A stretch of 64,000 nt of DNA from Dinoroseobacter sp039192165 (GTDB lineage: Bacteria > Pseudomonadota > Alphaproteobacteria > Rhodobacterales > Rhodobacteraceae), in NCBI GenBank assembly GCA_039192165.1, contig JBCCXD010000008.1, forward strand, positions 1 through 64,000. Reading direction: 5' to 3'. A program made the position numbers and the translations under genes. Each line of letters starts with the position of its first letter. The first letter of the stretch is position 1. The notes beneath the pieces were generated by a model that saw only the letters and a program-made list of their open reading frames with translations, did no database searches and had not been told where the DNA came from. Of the stretch, positions 18,125 through 25,974 are shown one piece after another.

Positions 18125-19503
18125 TGACGGGCTGGTTCGCCAATCCCGGCTCCATTCGCCAGCGGCTTCTGGGCTTCCTGTTGGTCGGAGCGGCCGCTAT
18201 GGCAATCCTGCTTTACTTCATCGTCCGCTCCGTCGCGGGTCAGTTGGCCCAGGAAAGCCAGGACAACATACTGACCGCGTCGGCCTATTCAATCGTCGAC
18301 AGCACGCGCGTCAGAAACGGTGAGCTGCTTGTCGATATTCCATACTTTGCGTTTTCTATGCTCGGCAATCTTTCGGACGAGCGGGTGTTCTACGCCATCC
18401 GGCTTGGCGGCGAGTTTCTGTCGGGCTACGAAGACTTGCCACGCCCGCAAGGAAGCGATGGCGAACTCGCATTTCAGTCTGCGAGGTTCCTTGATCAGGA
18501 AGTGCGGATTGCAACTGCGCGGCGTCCGATTTCCATTTCGGAGGGATCATCGGTACTTGAAGTCTCTGTCGCGCAAACCCGGCAAGGTCTTTCGAGCACT
18601 CTGGCGCGCATATCGGGGCTGGCGGCTGCTTTGGGCATTGTTTTCTTTTTGATCGCGGCAGTCTTGGCGACGCTTATCGCCAGCACCACCATCCGTCCAA
18701 TCGACCGTCTAACCGCGTCTCTTTCGCGGCGCGGGCCGCGTGATCTGCGCCCAGTGTCAACGCCTATGCCTGTCGAGATGAAACCCCTCGTCAAATCACT
18801 CAACGGATTCATGTCGCGCCTTAAGACCTCGCTTAACAGGTCAGAGGACTTCATCGCTGAAGCAGCCCACAGGTTACGCACGCCGCTTGCCCTGGTCCGA
18901 ACCCAGGCCGATATCACGATCCGCCGCATGGAGCGGGACGAGAACCGAAAAGCGATGCGGGATATGATCACCGCCATCGACGAGACCTCGCGAACGGCGG
19001 GACAGCTCTTGGACCATGCTATGGTCAGCCTGCGCGCCGATGACCTTGAGACCGAGGAGATTTCGCTGCCAGTTCTGGTACGAGACACAGTAGAGCGGCT
19101 TAAGCCCACCGCTGAGTTGAAGGACCTTGATCTCGAAACCGGGATTTTGGAGGAGGTATGGGTACGTGGCGACATGATCCTTTTGCAGAGCGCATTGGAA
19201 AACGTACTCGACAACGCAGTGAAATACACACCGGAAGGCGGCAAGATCGAAGTTGGTGTCTCGGACGGAGAAAAAGGTCTGGCGCAGATTTCTATAGTAG
19301 ACAGCGGTCCGGGATTCCCCTTGGAACCCAAAGCGCCCCTCACAGACCGCTTTGCACGAGGGCCCAACGCTCGAAACGTGGTTGGATCTGGGTTGGGTCT
19401 GACCATTGCGCAGGATGTGCTGGGTGTGCACGGCGGTGCGTTGAACCTGTCTAATCTGGAAGGAGGCGGAGCATGCGTCGTATTTTTCTTGCCATCTCTT
19501 TGA
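18124..19503 (+). CDS. tctE: Sensor histidine kinase TctE
   Basis: 459 residues. Transmembrane helices lie at about 13-35 and 165-187, flanking a ~130-residue periplasmic sensor of the 2CSK_N/TctE type. A HAMP-like linker leads to the H box EAAHRLRTPLALVR with phosphorylated His249. The N box (ENVLDNAVKYT), G1 (DSGPGFP) and G2 (GSGLGLTIA) motifs are all present. It phosphorylates TctD. Its last 31 bases overlap the start of the next gene for a periplasmic binding protein, which implies tight coupling. Confidence 0.93.
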   Translation: MTGWFANPGSIRQRLLGFLLVGAAAMAILLYFIVRSVAGQLAQESQDNILTASAYSIVDSTRVRNGELLVDIPYFAFSMLGNLSDERVFYAIRLGGEFLSGYEDLPRPQGSDGELAFQSARFLDQEVRIATARRPISISEGSSVLEVSVAQTRQGLSSTLARISGLAAALGIVFFLIAAVLATLIASTTIRPIDRLTASLSRRGPRDLRPVSTPMPVEMKPLVKSLNGFMSRLKTSLNRSEDFIAEAAHRLRTPLALVRTQADITIRRMERDENRKAMRDMITAIDETSRTAGQLLDHAMVSLRADDLETEEISLPVLVRDTVERLKPTAELKDLDLETGILEEVWVRGDMILLQSALENVLDNAVKYTPEGGKIEVGVSDGEKGLAQISIVDSGPGFPLEPKAPLTDRFARGPNARNVVGSGLGLTIAQDVLGVHGGALNLSNLEGGGACVVFFLPSL

Positions 19504-20489
19504 GTTTTTGTGTCGGCCAGGCCCTCGCGCTGGAGATCGAAGATCGCGCTCAGTTTGGCCCCGACGATGCAACGGAGAATCTGTCCATCATCTCGACGGC
19601 TGATATCTCTTTCATCTCGCCGCTTATCGAGTCTTTCATCGCGCAGACGCCAGACGTTTCTATCGATTATGTCGTGGCAAGTTCGTCAGATTTGATGCGC
19701 GCGCTGGAACAAGGCGTGCAAGCCTTCGACATTGCAATTTCGAGTGCAATGGACCTCCAGGTTAAGCTGGCAAACGACGGAGGCGCGCAAATCCACCGTT
19801 CGGACGCAACCCGCGCCCTGCCGGAGTGGGCGATTTGGAACGACATGGTTTTCGCATTCACGCAGGAGCCTGCGGCGATCGTTGTGTCGCGCGCGGCATT
19901 TGGCGATTTGCCAATCCCGCAAAATCGGCAGCAGCTCATCTCGACCCTGCGCGAGAACCCTGACGTGTTTCGAGGGCGCATCGGAACCTATGATGTGCGT
20001 GCGTCTGGTTTAGGTTATCTTTTTGCGACGCAGGACGCGCGCAGCTCGGAGACCTATTGGCGCCTGACGGAAGTGATGGGCTCGCTCGATGTCCAGCTCT
20101 ATTGCTGCTCTTCCGACATGATCGATGATGTGGTCAGCGGCGAGCTGGCGATCGCGTACAATGTTCTGGGAAGTTATGCGGCCGGGCGCAGCGATCAGTC
20201 TGCCTTCACCACCATCCTTCCCTCGGATTTCACGACCGTAATGTTGCGCTCTGCGTTGATCCCGAGAACCTCACAAAACCCGGATTTTTCTCAGCAGTTC
20301 ATTGACCATCTTCTTGAACAGTCATTCGAGAGCGGTGCGTTGCGTGTGCCGGATGACGCGCTGGGCACATGGGCTCAGGATGGTGCGGACCTTCGCCCGA
20401 TCGATTTGGGCCCAGCGTTGCTGGTCTATCTGGACCGGTTCAAAAACCGGAGCTTCGTGGATGAATGGGAAAGCGCAATCCTGCGCTGA
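19473..20489 (+). CDS. Periplasmic solute-binding protein linked to TctDE
   Basis: 338 residues. The ATG at 19473 has a strong GGAGG site within the end of tctE. A signal peptide (MRRIFLAISLSFCVGQALAL) is clear. The mature protein looks like a type 2 periplasmic binding protein of the ABC/iron-type SBP superfamily (ISTADISFISPLIESFIAQ; later GTYDVRASGLGYL and AIAYNVLGSYA). It is not a TctC-type receptor. No ABC permease genes accompany it. The position after a sensor kinase suggests a ligand-presenting accessory for TctE; this is inference. Two adjacent Cys (LYCCSSD) are unusual. Confidence 0.75.
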   Translation: MRRIFLAISLSFCVGQALALEIEDRAQFGPDDATENLSIISTADISFISPLIESFIAQTPDVSIDYVVASSSDLMRALEQGVQAFDIAISSAMDLQVKLANDGGAQIHRSDATRALPEWAIWNDMVFAFTQEPAAIVVSRAAFGDLPIPQNRQQLISTLRENPDVFRGRIGTYDVRASGLGYLFATQDARSSETYWRLTEVMGSLDVQLYCCSSDMIDDVVSGELAIAYNVLGSYAAGRSDQSAFTTILPSDFTTVMLRSALIPRTSQNPDFSQQFIDHLLEQSFESGALRVPDDALGTWAQDGADLRPIDLGPALLVYLDRFKNRSFVDEWESAILR

Positions 20490-20509
20490 CAGATCAAGAG
20501 GGTTGGGCT

Positions 20510-21322
20510 ATGACAGAAGATGCTGAGGCAGTACGCGCCTGGTGGCGAACCTCGATCATTGAGATGTCGCCTGGCAAAATCGCCTTTCGTGGCGTCCCGA
20601 TCGAGAACCTGATCGGGCATGTGAGCTTCGCCGAAATGATCTGGCTTATGGTGCGCGGTGACCAACCTGACCCGGCGCAGGCGAGATTGCTTGAGACGGC
20701 CCTGGTTGCTGGCGTGGATCACGGCCCGCAAGCACCTTCGATCGCCGCCGCGCGCATGGCTGCCACTTGCGGTGTCGGTCTGAACAACGTCATCGCAACC
20801 GGGGTCAACATGTTGGGTGACATTCATGGTGGAGCAGGCGAGCAATGCGCGGAGCTCTACGCTGACATTGCGGGACGACTGGACCTAGGTGCGGATTTAG
20901 ACGATGCGGTGGAGGGTGCGCTTTCGGACTGGCGCGCGACACGTGGCAAGATCATCCCCGGGTTCGGGCACCGCTTTCATAGGCCCACCGATCCACGCGC
21001 CCCGCGCTTGATGGCACTGGTGCGCGAGGCTGCATCGGCGGGTACCGTGTCGGGTCGGTATGCCGACATTGGCGAGGCGGTGCAGACCGCGATTGGAACG
21101 GCGCGCGGCACCCCGATCGCGATGAATATAGATGGCGCCACCGCGGTCATTTTCTGCGAGCTCGGGTTTCCGCCGCCACTTGCGCGCGGTTTGTTTTGTC
21201 TGTCGCGGTCGGTCGGAATTTTGGCCCATGGCTGGGAACAGATGCAGCAGGGTGGGCGCAACAAAGGGCCAATGCCGCCCCAGTTCCTACCCGTCTACGA
21301 GGAGCCGGAGACACGAGACTAA
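20510..21322 (+). CDS. Citrate-synthase-superfamily enzyme, citryl-CoA-lyase-like
   Basis: 270 residues, much shorter than true citrate synthase (about 430). The ATG at 20510 is preferred to an upstream frame that overlaps the previous gene. The catalytic triad is present: His106 (GDIHGGAGE), His154 (IPGFGHRFH) and Asp208 (MNIDGATAV), spaced 48 and 54, close to the 46 and 55 of citrate synthase. Short proteins of this type are usually annotated citryl-CoA lyase. It could split a citryl- or related acyl-CoA to acetyl-CoA plus an oxoacid, using CoA thioesters made by the CoA-transferase nearby. The exact substrate is open. Confidence 0.75.
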   Translation: MTEDAEAVRAWWRTSIIEMSPGKIAFRGVPIENLIGHVSFAEMIWLMVRGDQPDPAQARLLETALVAGVDHGPQAPSIAAARMAATCGVGLNNVIATGVNMLGDIHGGAGEQCAELYADIAGRLDLGADLDDAVEGALSDWRATRGKIIPGFGHRFHRPTDPRAPRLMALVREAASAGTVSGRYADIGEAVQTAIGTARGTPIAMNIDGATAVIFCELGFPPPLARGLFCLSRSVGILAHGWEQMQQGGRNKGPMPPQFLPVYEEPETRD

Positions 21323-21394
21323 GCGCCCGCCACCCAGCCGCATTCAATTGTCCTCAGCGCTTTTAAATGATGCGCTGCGCGCTTTGGATTTTGC

Positions 21395-22438
21395 CTAGTT
21401 AGCAGCTGGTGCGTGACGCTGCCCGGTGTAGACATATTCGGCAACTGCGATCATATCGCCAGGGCTGCGGATGGCTTCGGCCTGCAACGCGGCGCGCAGT
21501 GGTGTGACTTGTGACCAGTCGAACCGGGCTCCGAACTGGCGCGCGACCATGGGTGCGAGGGCGGGGTCCTCTTTTACAGCACTGTATACTGCCGACTGCG
21601 CCGCGCTGCGCAGCGCCGGATCTCCGGTTTGTGCGTGAATGGCCAACGCCTCGACCAAGAGTTCTCGGTTAACTGGCGGCAGCGTGCCGTCTGCAAGGTA
21701 AGACCCGGCAATTAACGCGACGCCGTCAGGCCCCTGCTGTTCGATAAGTGCTGTAGCGTAGGCCCCCAGAAGGTTTGCAGAGACAGGCACGACGCGTGCA
21801 AGACCCTGCGTGACAATTTGCGACGCAGCTTCCGAGTCCGAAAACCCGAGAAGAAGGATACGTATTGCCAGAAGATCAACCTCTGAAGGTTGGTAAAGAG
21901 ACGGCAGTATGAGCGCGGGGTCTGGTTGAAGATCCAGCGCCTTTAGCTCACCGTAAGTGGCCTGATCTATCTCGCGCAAGGCAAGACGTCTGATCACCCG
22001 ATCCTCGTCCTCAATCCGTGTAGCGAAATAGGCCAGCCGTCCCGCGCTGTTGCCGGTCGTCCAGGCGTCGAGTTGTGGAAGAACTGTGTCGAGTAAGTCG
22101 GACATCTTCTCATCAACAAAAGCGATGCGTTCCCAGGGAGCCAATTCGCCCTTTCGGGCAAATAGGACATATGCCTCAGGATCAGAGGCCAGTTTGCGCC
22201 GCGTCGCGGTATCTACCAAGAAGGGTATCTCGGCATCGAGCGAGGCATCGCCCAGAGCAATCTCAGCCACATAACGGTAGGGATTATTGGCATCCGGCCG
22301 TGCCAGGACGAGGTCTGGCCGAGCGCTCAGACGATCAACTAAAGTGGGCTGCGGCATGTAATTGTGAAAACCGCAGGCGAGCGCTGCGGGCGCCGCAAGG
22401 CACAACGCAAGCGCGAGTCGGACGTAATTTACCCTCAT
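21395..22438 (-). CDS. Secreted protein of unknown function, alpha-helical
   Basis: 347 residues. A signal peptide is visible (MRVNYVRLALALCLAAPAAL, cleavage near ALACGF; the Cys might allow lipidation but the lipobox is weak). The body is helical, with repeats of Ala/Leu-rich amphipathic segments and runs like IRRLALREID and LRSAAQSAVYSAVKED that resemble HEAT-type repeats. I do not recognise the family. It is on the strand of tcuBA, 77 bases after tcuB, so it may be the last gene of that transcript. No ribosome site is evident before the ATG. Confidence 0.6.
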   Translation of the reverse strand: MRVNYVRLALALCLAAPAALACGFHNYMPQPTLVDRLSARPDLVLARPDANNPYRYVAEIALGDASLDAEIPFLVDTATRRKLASDPEAYVLFARKGELAPWERIAFVDEKMSDLLDTVLPQLDAWTTGNSAGRLAYFATRIEDEDRVIRRLALREIDQATYGELKALDLQPDPALILPSLYQPSEVDLLAIRILLLGFSDSEAASQIVTQGLARVVPVSANLLGAYATALIEQQGPDGVALIAGSYLADGTLPPVNRELLVEALAIHAQTGDPALRSAAQSAVYSAVKEDPALAPMVARQFGARFDWSQVTPLRAALQAEAIRSPGDMIAVAEYVYTGQRHAPAAN

Positions 22439-22515
22439 AACAATAGTGTGCCAGAGAGATGAAAAACTTCATAGTAAAGAATAGGATAGTCCTTGGGATC
22501 TAAAATACGCGCGCC

Positions 22516-23589
22516 TCAACTGCGCAAAGCTCTCTGTGTCGCAGCTTCTTTTGTCAGCGCAGCCATACGGAAGAACCCATGGGCCATCTTCGAATAGGGC
22601 GTGAGCAGGAAGAACGTCAGGACGGTGGCCAGATGAACGGGCAGGAGCCAGCTCACCATGGCTGTGCCTGTCGCTGCGTACAGAGCAAGCCCGGTTGCGC
22701 TGACGGCGAAGAGCAAAAGCACGAAAGCCATTTCTCCGCCCCAGACCTTCGGCGCGCCGAGATTGCGGTCAGCTTGGGTTTTGAGCCAGGCAAGCCCCGC
22801 GGTTCCAATGCACAGCAAGATCCCCCCAGGAACGCCGAACAGCTTCGGCAGGCTGAAGAGACCATAGGGTGCTTCCATGCCAAAGCCGTAGTGCAGAACC
22901 GTGCCGCTGGAGGTGGAAGCAAAGCACATCAGAAAGCCATAGAGCGTAGCCTGATGGAAATGGCGCCTCGCGTGGCTAAACCGGTCTTCTTCTTCGAAGT
23001 TGCACCCGTCTCCGTGGCCGCCCTCCAGGTTTTTCATGCGCCCTGCGGACCGACACGCTGCCCAAACGTCTGCAAGTGCCGGAGCTCCCCCACCCGCGGC
23101 CCGCCAATAGCTGCGCAGGGATACGGCGAGCGCGGCCAGTGGCAGAAGAAAAGCCGGGGCAAACACAGCCACCATCAGGCCGTGGGACATGTACGCATAA
23201 AACCCGTCGCCACTCTCGGGGCGCACCGCCTGAGCCAGAACAAAGAGGATCGTGAACGCAAGTACGAAGCCAGCGCCGATGGCGACACCGGATGTGTCAA
23301 ACAGCTTGGCGAACCGGCGCGGCCATGCAAAAGACTTCCAACTGTCTTGACGTACCTCGGCCAGCGCCTTGGGCAGGTTCAAAGCGAACTCGTGCGGTTC
23401 TGTGTACTGGCACGCGTAGTAGCAACCTCGGCAGTTGTGGCAGAGATTGGCCAGCTGCGTGATGTCACCGTCAGTGAAGGACCGTTCCCGATGCAGGGCG
23501 GGAAAAACCGAACAGTAGCCTTCGCAGTACCGGCACGCATTGCAAATCTCGGCCTGTCGCCGGGCTTCCTGCAGTAAATCAGTTTGCAT
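22516..23589 (-). CDS. tcuB: Tricarballylate utilisation membrane iron-sulfur protein TcuB
   Basis: 357 residues. Two four-cysteine sites lie at the N-terminus: Cys16, 19, 22, 26 (CNACRYCEGYC) and Cys50, 53, 56, 60 (CHNCRGCYYAC), each fit for a 4Fe-4S cluster. Five or six hydrophobic helices follow with several His that may hold haem b. This is the TcuB/CitB layout. The protein is known to reoxidise the flavin of TcuA and pass electrons to the quinone pool. It overlaps tcuA by 11 bases, so the two are coupled. Confidence 0.92.
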   Translation of the reverse strand: MQTDLLQEARRQAEICNACRYCEGYCSVFPALHRERSFTDGDITQLANLCHNCRGCYYACQYTEPHEFALNLPKALAEVRQDSWKSFAWPRRFAKLFDTSGVAIGAGFVLAFTILFVLAQAVRPESGDGFYAYMSHGLMVAVFAPAFLLPLAALAVSLRSYWRAAGGGAPALADVWAACRSAGRMKNLEGGHGDGCNFEEEDRFSHARRHFHQATLYGFLMCFASTSSGTVLHYGFGMEAPYGLFSLPKLFGVPGGILLCIGTAGLAWLKTQADRNLGAPKVWGGEMAFVLLLFAVSATGLALYAATGTAMVSWLLPVHLATVLTFFLLTPYSKMAHGFFRMAALTKEAATQRALRS

Positions 23590-24964
23590 GTTTCGCGGCC
23601 TCCCGTCCCGCGATGCGTCCGAAGACTGTTCCGATGGTCATGCCAAACCCCGCCAGATATCCCTGCCCCAGGATGGAGCCCGCCATGGTCTCGCCAGCGG
23701 CCCACATGTTTGCCACCGGCCTATTGCCGATGGAGCATTGTGCGTTCTCGTCCACTTTGAGACCGAGATACGTGAAGGTGACGCCTGTACGAAGCGAGTA
23801 GCCGTAGAATGGTGGCTCGCTGATTGGTCGCGCCCAGTTTGTTTTCGGGGGTGAGATGCCCGTCGTGGTGACGCCATCGAGCTCAGTGGGATGAAAACTG
23901 GAGGTGTCTCCACAAGCTGCGTTGAACTGGTCAATTGTTGCGCGCAGTTTCTCTGCCGGCAGCTCCATTTTCTCAGCCAGTTCCTCGAGCGTGTCCGCTT
24001 TAATTGGGGGGAAGACCGAAGGCATGAACAGATTGATCGATTTTGCATCAATGATCACGTAGCCCACCTGGTCCGGCTGCGCGGCCACAAGGCGGCCCCA
24101 GATCGCATAGCGCTTGGGCCAGACGTCCTCGCCTTCGTCGTAGAAGCGTTCGGCAAATTTGTTCACCACGATAGAGAAAGGAACGCAGTCGAGCCGGGTA
24201 ACAATGCCGCCATCATATTTTGGCGCGCGACCGTCTATTGCAACGGCGTGACACTGTGTTGGGTCGCCCACCTGCTCAACCCCTTGATCCAGAAGGTCTG
24301 CAAGCACAACACCGCGATTGTAGGGTGTACCGCGGATCAGGAAGTTTTGTGCTGCCGGACCCCAGGCGCGGGTCAACCAGTCGATATCTGCCTGAAAACC
24401 ACCCGAAGCTACGATGACCGCTTTCGGGGAAACATGGTGGGTCGCGCCGTTTTGGGTGTAGTCCACGCGCACGATGCGGTTCTCGCCGAATTCCAGATGC
24501 GTCACCGGCGCCTCGTAGGACACCTCGACACCCAGCTTTTTTGCGGTTCTGTAGTAAGCATTCACGAGGCCCTTGCCACCGCCCAGAAAAAAGGCGTTGG
24601 TCCGCGCCAGTGACAGCGTACCTGATAGCGATGGCTGAAAGCGCACGCCGTGGGCTTCCATCCAGGGGAGGCATTCTTCGGAAGATCTTATCGCGAGCCG
24701 TGCCAGAGCTTCGTCAGTCTTCCCGTCGGTGACTTTCAGCAGATCGCTAAAATACTCGTCCTCGCTGTAGCTCTCAATCAGCGGCCCGAGTGGCCCTGAG
24801 TGCATACACCGGAAGTTTCTGGTGTGGCGGGAATTGCCGCCGCGATAGGGCTTTGGCGCGGCTTCAAGGATTTGCACCCGCGCGCCCGCCTCGGCTGCAG
24901 TCATAGCAGCACAAAGCGCGGCGTTGCCGCCGCCGATGATCACGATATCCGGTACCGAAGCCAT
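23579..24964 (-). CDS. tcuA: FAD-dependent tricarballylate dehydrogenase TcuA
   Basis: 461 residues from the ATG at 24964, which has a GGGGG-rich ribosome site; the longer frame is not family-like. The FAD-binding fold opens DIVIIGGGNAALCAAM with the acidic end ILEAAP. The C-terminal part has GVTFTYLGLKVDENAQ and AAGETMAGSILGQGYLAGFG of the fumarate reductase/flavocytochrome c superfamily. TcuA oxidises tricarballylate to cis-aconitate, which enters the TCA cycle through aconitase. No dedicated TcuC permease is next to it; the TTT system 7 kb away may import the substrate. Confidence 0.9.
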   Translation of the reverse strand: MASVPDIVIIGGGNAALCAAMTAAEAGARVQILEAAPKPYRGGNSRHTRNFRCMHSGPLGPLIESYSEDEYFSDLLKVTDGKTDEALARLAIRSSEECLPWMEAHGVRFQPSLSGTLSLARTNAFFLGGGKGLVNAYYRTAKKLGVEVSYEAPVTHLEFGENRIVRVDYTQNGATHHVSPKAVIVASGGFQADIDWLTRAWGPAAQNFLIRGTPYNRGVVLADLLDQGVEQVGDPTQCHAVAIDGRAPKYDGGIVTRLDCVPFSIVVNKFAERFYDEGEDVWPKRYAIWGRLVAAQPDQVGYVIIDAKSINLFMPSVFPPIKADTLEELAEKMELPAEKLRATIDQFNAACGDTSSFHPTELDGVTTTGISPPKTNWARPISEPPFYGYSLRTGVTFTYLGLKVDENAQCSIGNRPVANMWAAGETMAGSILGQGYLAGFGMTIGTVFGRIAGREAAKHAN

Positions 24965-25005
24965 ACTGCCCCCTGCCTTTGACCGTGGAGATAGCAATTT
25001 CGCTT

Positions 25006-25049
25006 TTATTTGACTAATGCGGATATTATTTTGATTAATGCGTAATGCG
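25006..25049. promoter_or_regulatory. Tandem repeats between tcuA and the LysR gene
   Basis: TGACTAATGCG (25011-25021) and TGATTAATGCG (25032-25042) are direct copies spaced 21 bases, two helical turns, each preceded by TTATT. A third partial copy, TAATGCG, lies at 25043-25049. The block fills the 80-base gap between divergent tcuA and the LysR gene and touches the LysR start. It is a natural candidate for the LysR protein's binding site. Confidence 0.5.
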
Positions 25050-25974
25050 AATAAATTATGATTTTCTGGATCTTGAGACCTTTCTTGCGGTCAAAGACAC
25101 GGGCTCTTTTCAAGACGCAGCGGACAGGCTCAATCTTTCGCAGTCCTCCGTGACACGACGCGTAAAAAAACTGGAGGAGGCTCTGGGAACTCTTCTATTC
25201 GAGCGCACCACACGCGATGTTCGCCCGACCCTTGCTGCCAAACGATTGCAACTGAGGGCAGAGGCGATTTTGCAGGATGCGGTCGAAACCACACGGGCCA
25301 TGCGGGATGAAAGCGCGGCCTACGCTTATCAGCGCGCGCAAACAGTGACCGTTGCAAGTATTCCAACAGTCGTTCATGCGCTGCTGAGCTCTGCGATCAG
25401 TGTGTTTCGCGCTGAGCATTCGGGCATCCGCGTTCGGATACTTGATACAGCGGCCAACGAAGTTGCTGAGGCTGTAGCACAAGGGGATGCCGATTTTGGC
25501 ATCTGTTCGATCCCGATGCTTGAACCAGTAACCGAATTCACGCTTCTGCTGAACGAGCCGCTTGTTCTCGCACTGCCGTTCGGCCACCGGCTCGCAGAGT
25601 ACGACCGCGTTACGTGGACGGACCTTGCAGCGGAAAATCTTATTCTGCCTGCACGTGGTACGGGTAACCGCCTGCTGATTGATGAGGCGTTGGCACGAAA
25701 CCGCAATCCGGTGCGCTGGATGTACGAGGTGGGGCGATCGTCGACGGCGCTGGATCTTGTCGCCAATGGGATTGGGGTGGCCCCCTTGCCGCAAATGGCG
25801 CTGAGCGGGACGCACAACAGGTCCGTTTGCTGGCGCACGATCGAGGCGCCGGACGTGTCGAGGCCTATTGGACTTCTGTCCCGGATTGGCCAAAAGGACA
25901 CCACTGGTGCAGCTGCCCTGAAATTAGCGATCGCAGAGGCGATTCCGGAACCCGCTAGGCGCGGACGCGGCTAA
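25045..25974 (+). CDS. LysR-family regulator, TcuR-like by position
   Basis: 309 residues. A LysR winged helix occupies about residues 6-65 (LETFLAVKDTGSFQDAADRL, NLSQSSVTRRVKKLEEAL), followed by the two-lobed effector domain. It diverges from tcuBA across a repeat-bearing gap, the arrangement of tcuR in Salmonella, so it probably controls tcuBA. The effector is not readable. Its last 20 bases overlap the end of the convergent flavoprotein gene. Confidence 0.88.
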   Translation: MRINYDFLDLETFLAVKDTGSFQDAADRLNLSQSSVTRRVKKLEEALGTLLFERTTRDVRPTLAAKRLQLRAEAILQDAVETTRAMRDESAAYAYQRAQTVTVASIPTVVHALLSSAISVFRAEHSGIRVRILDTAANEVAEAVAQGDADFGICSIPMLEPVTEFTLLLNEPLVLALPFGHRLAEYDRVTWTDLAAENLILPARGTGNRLLIDEALARNRNPVRWMYEVGRSSTALDLVANGIGVAPLPQMALSGTHNRSVCWRTIEAPDVSRPIGLLSRIGQKDTTGAAALKLAIAEAIPEPARRGRG

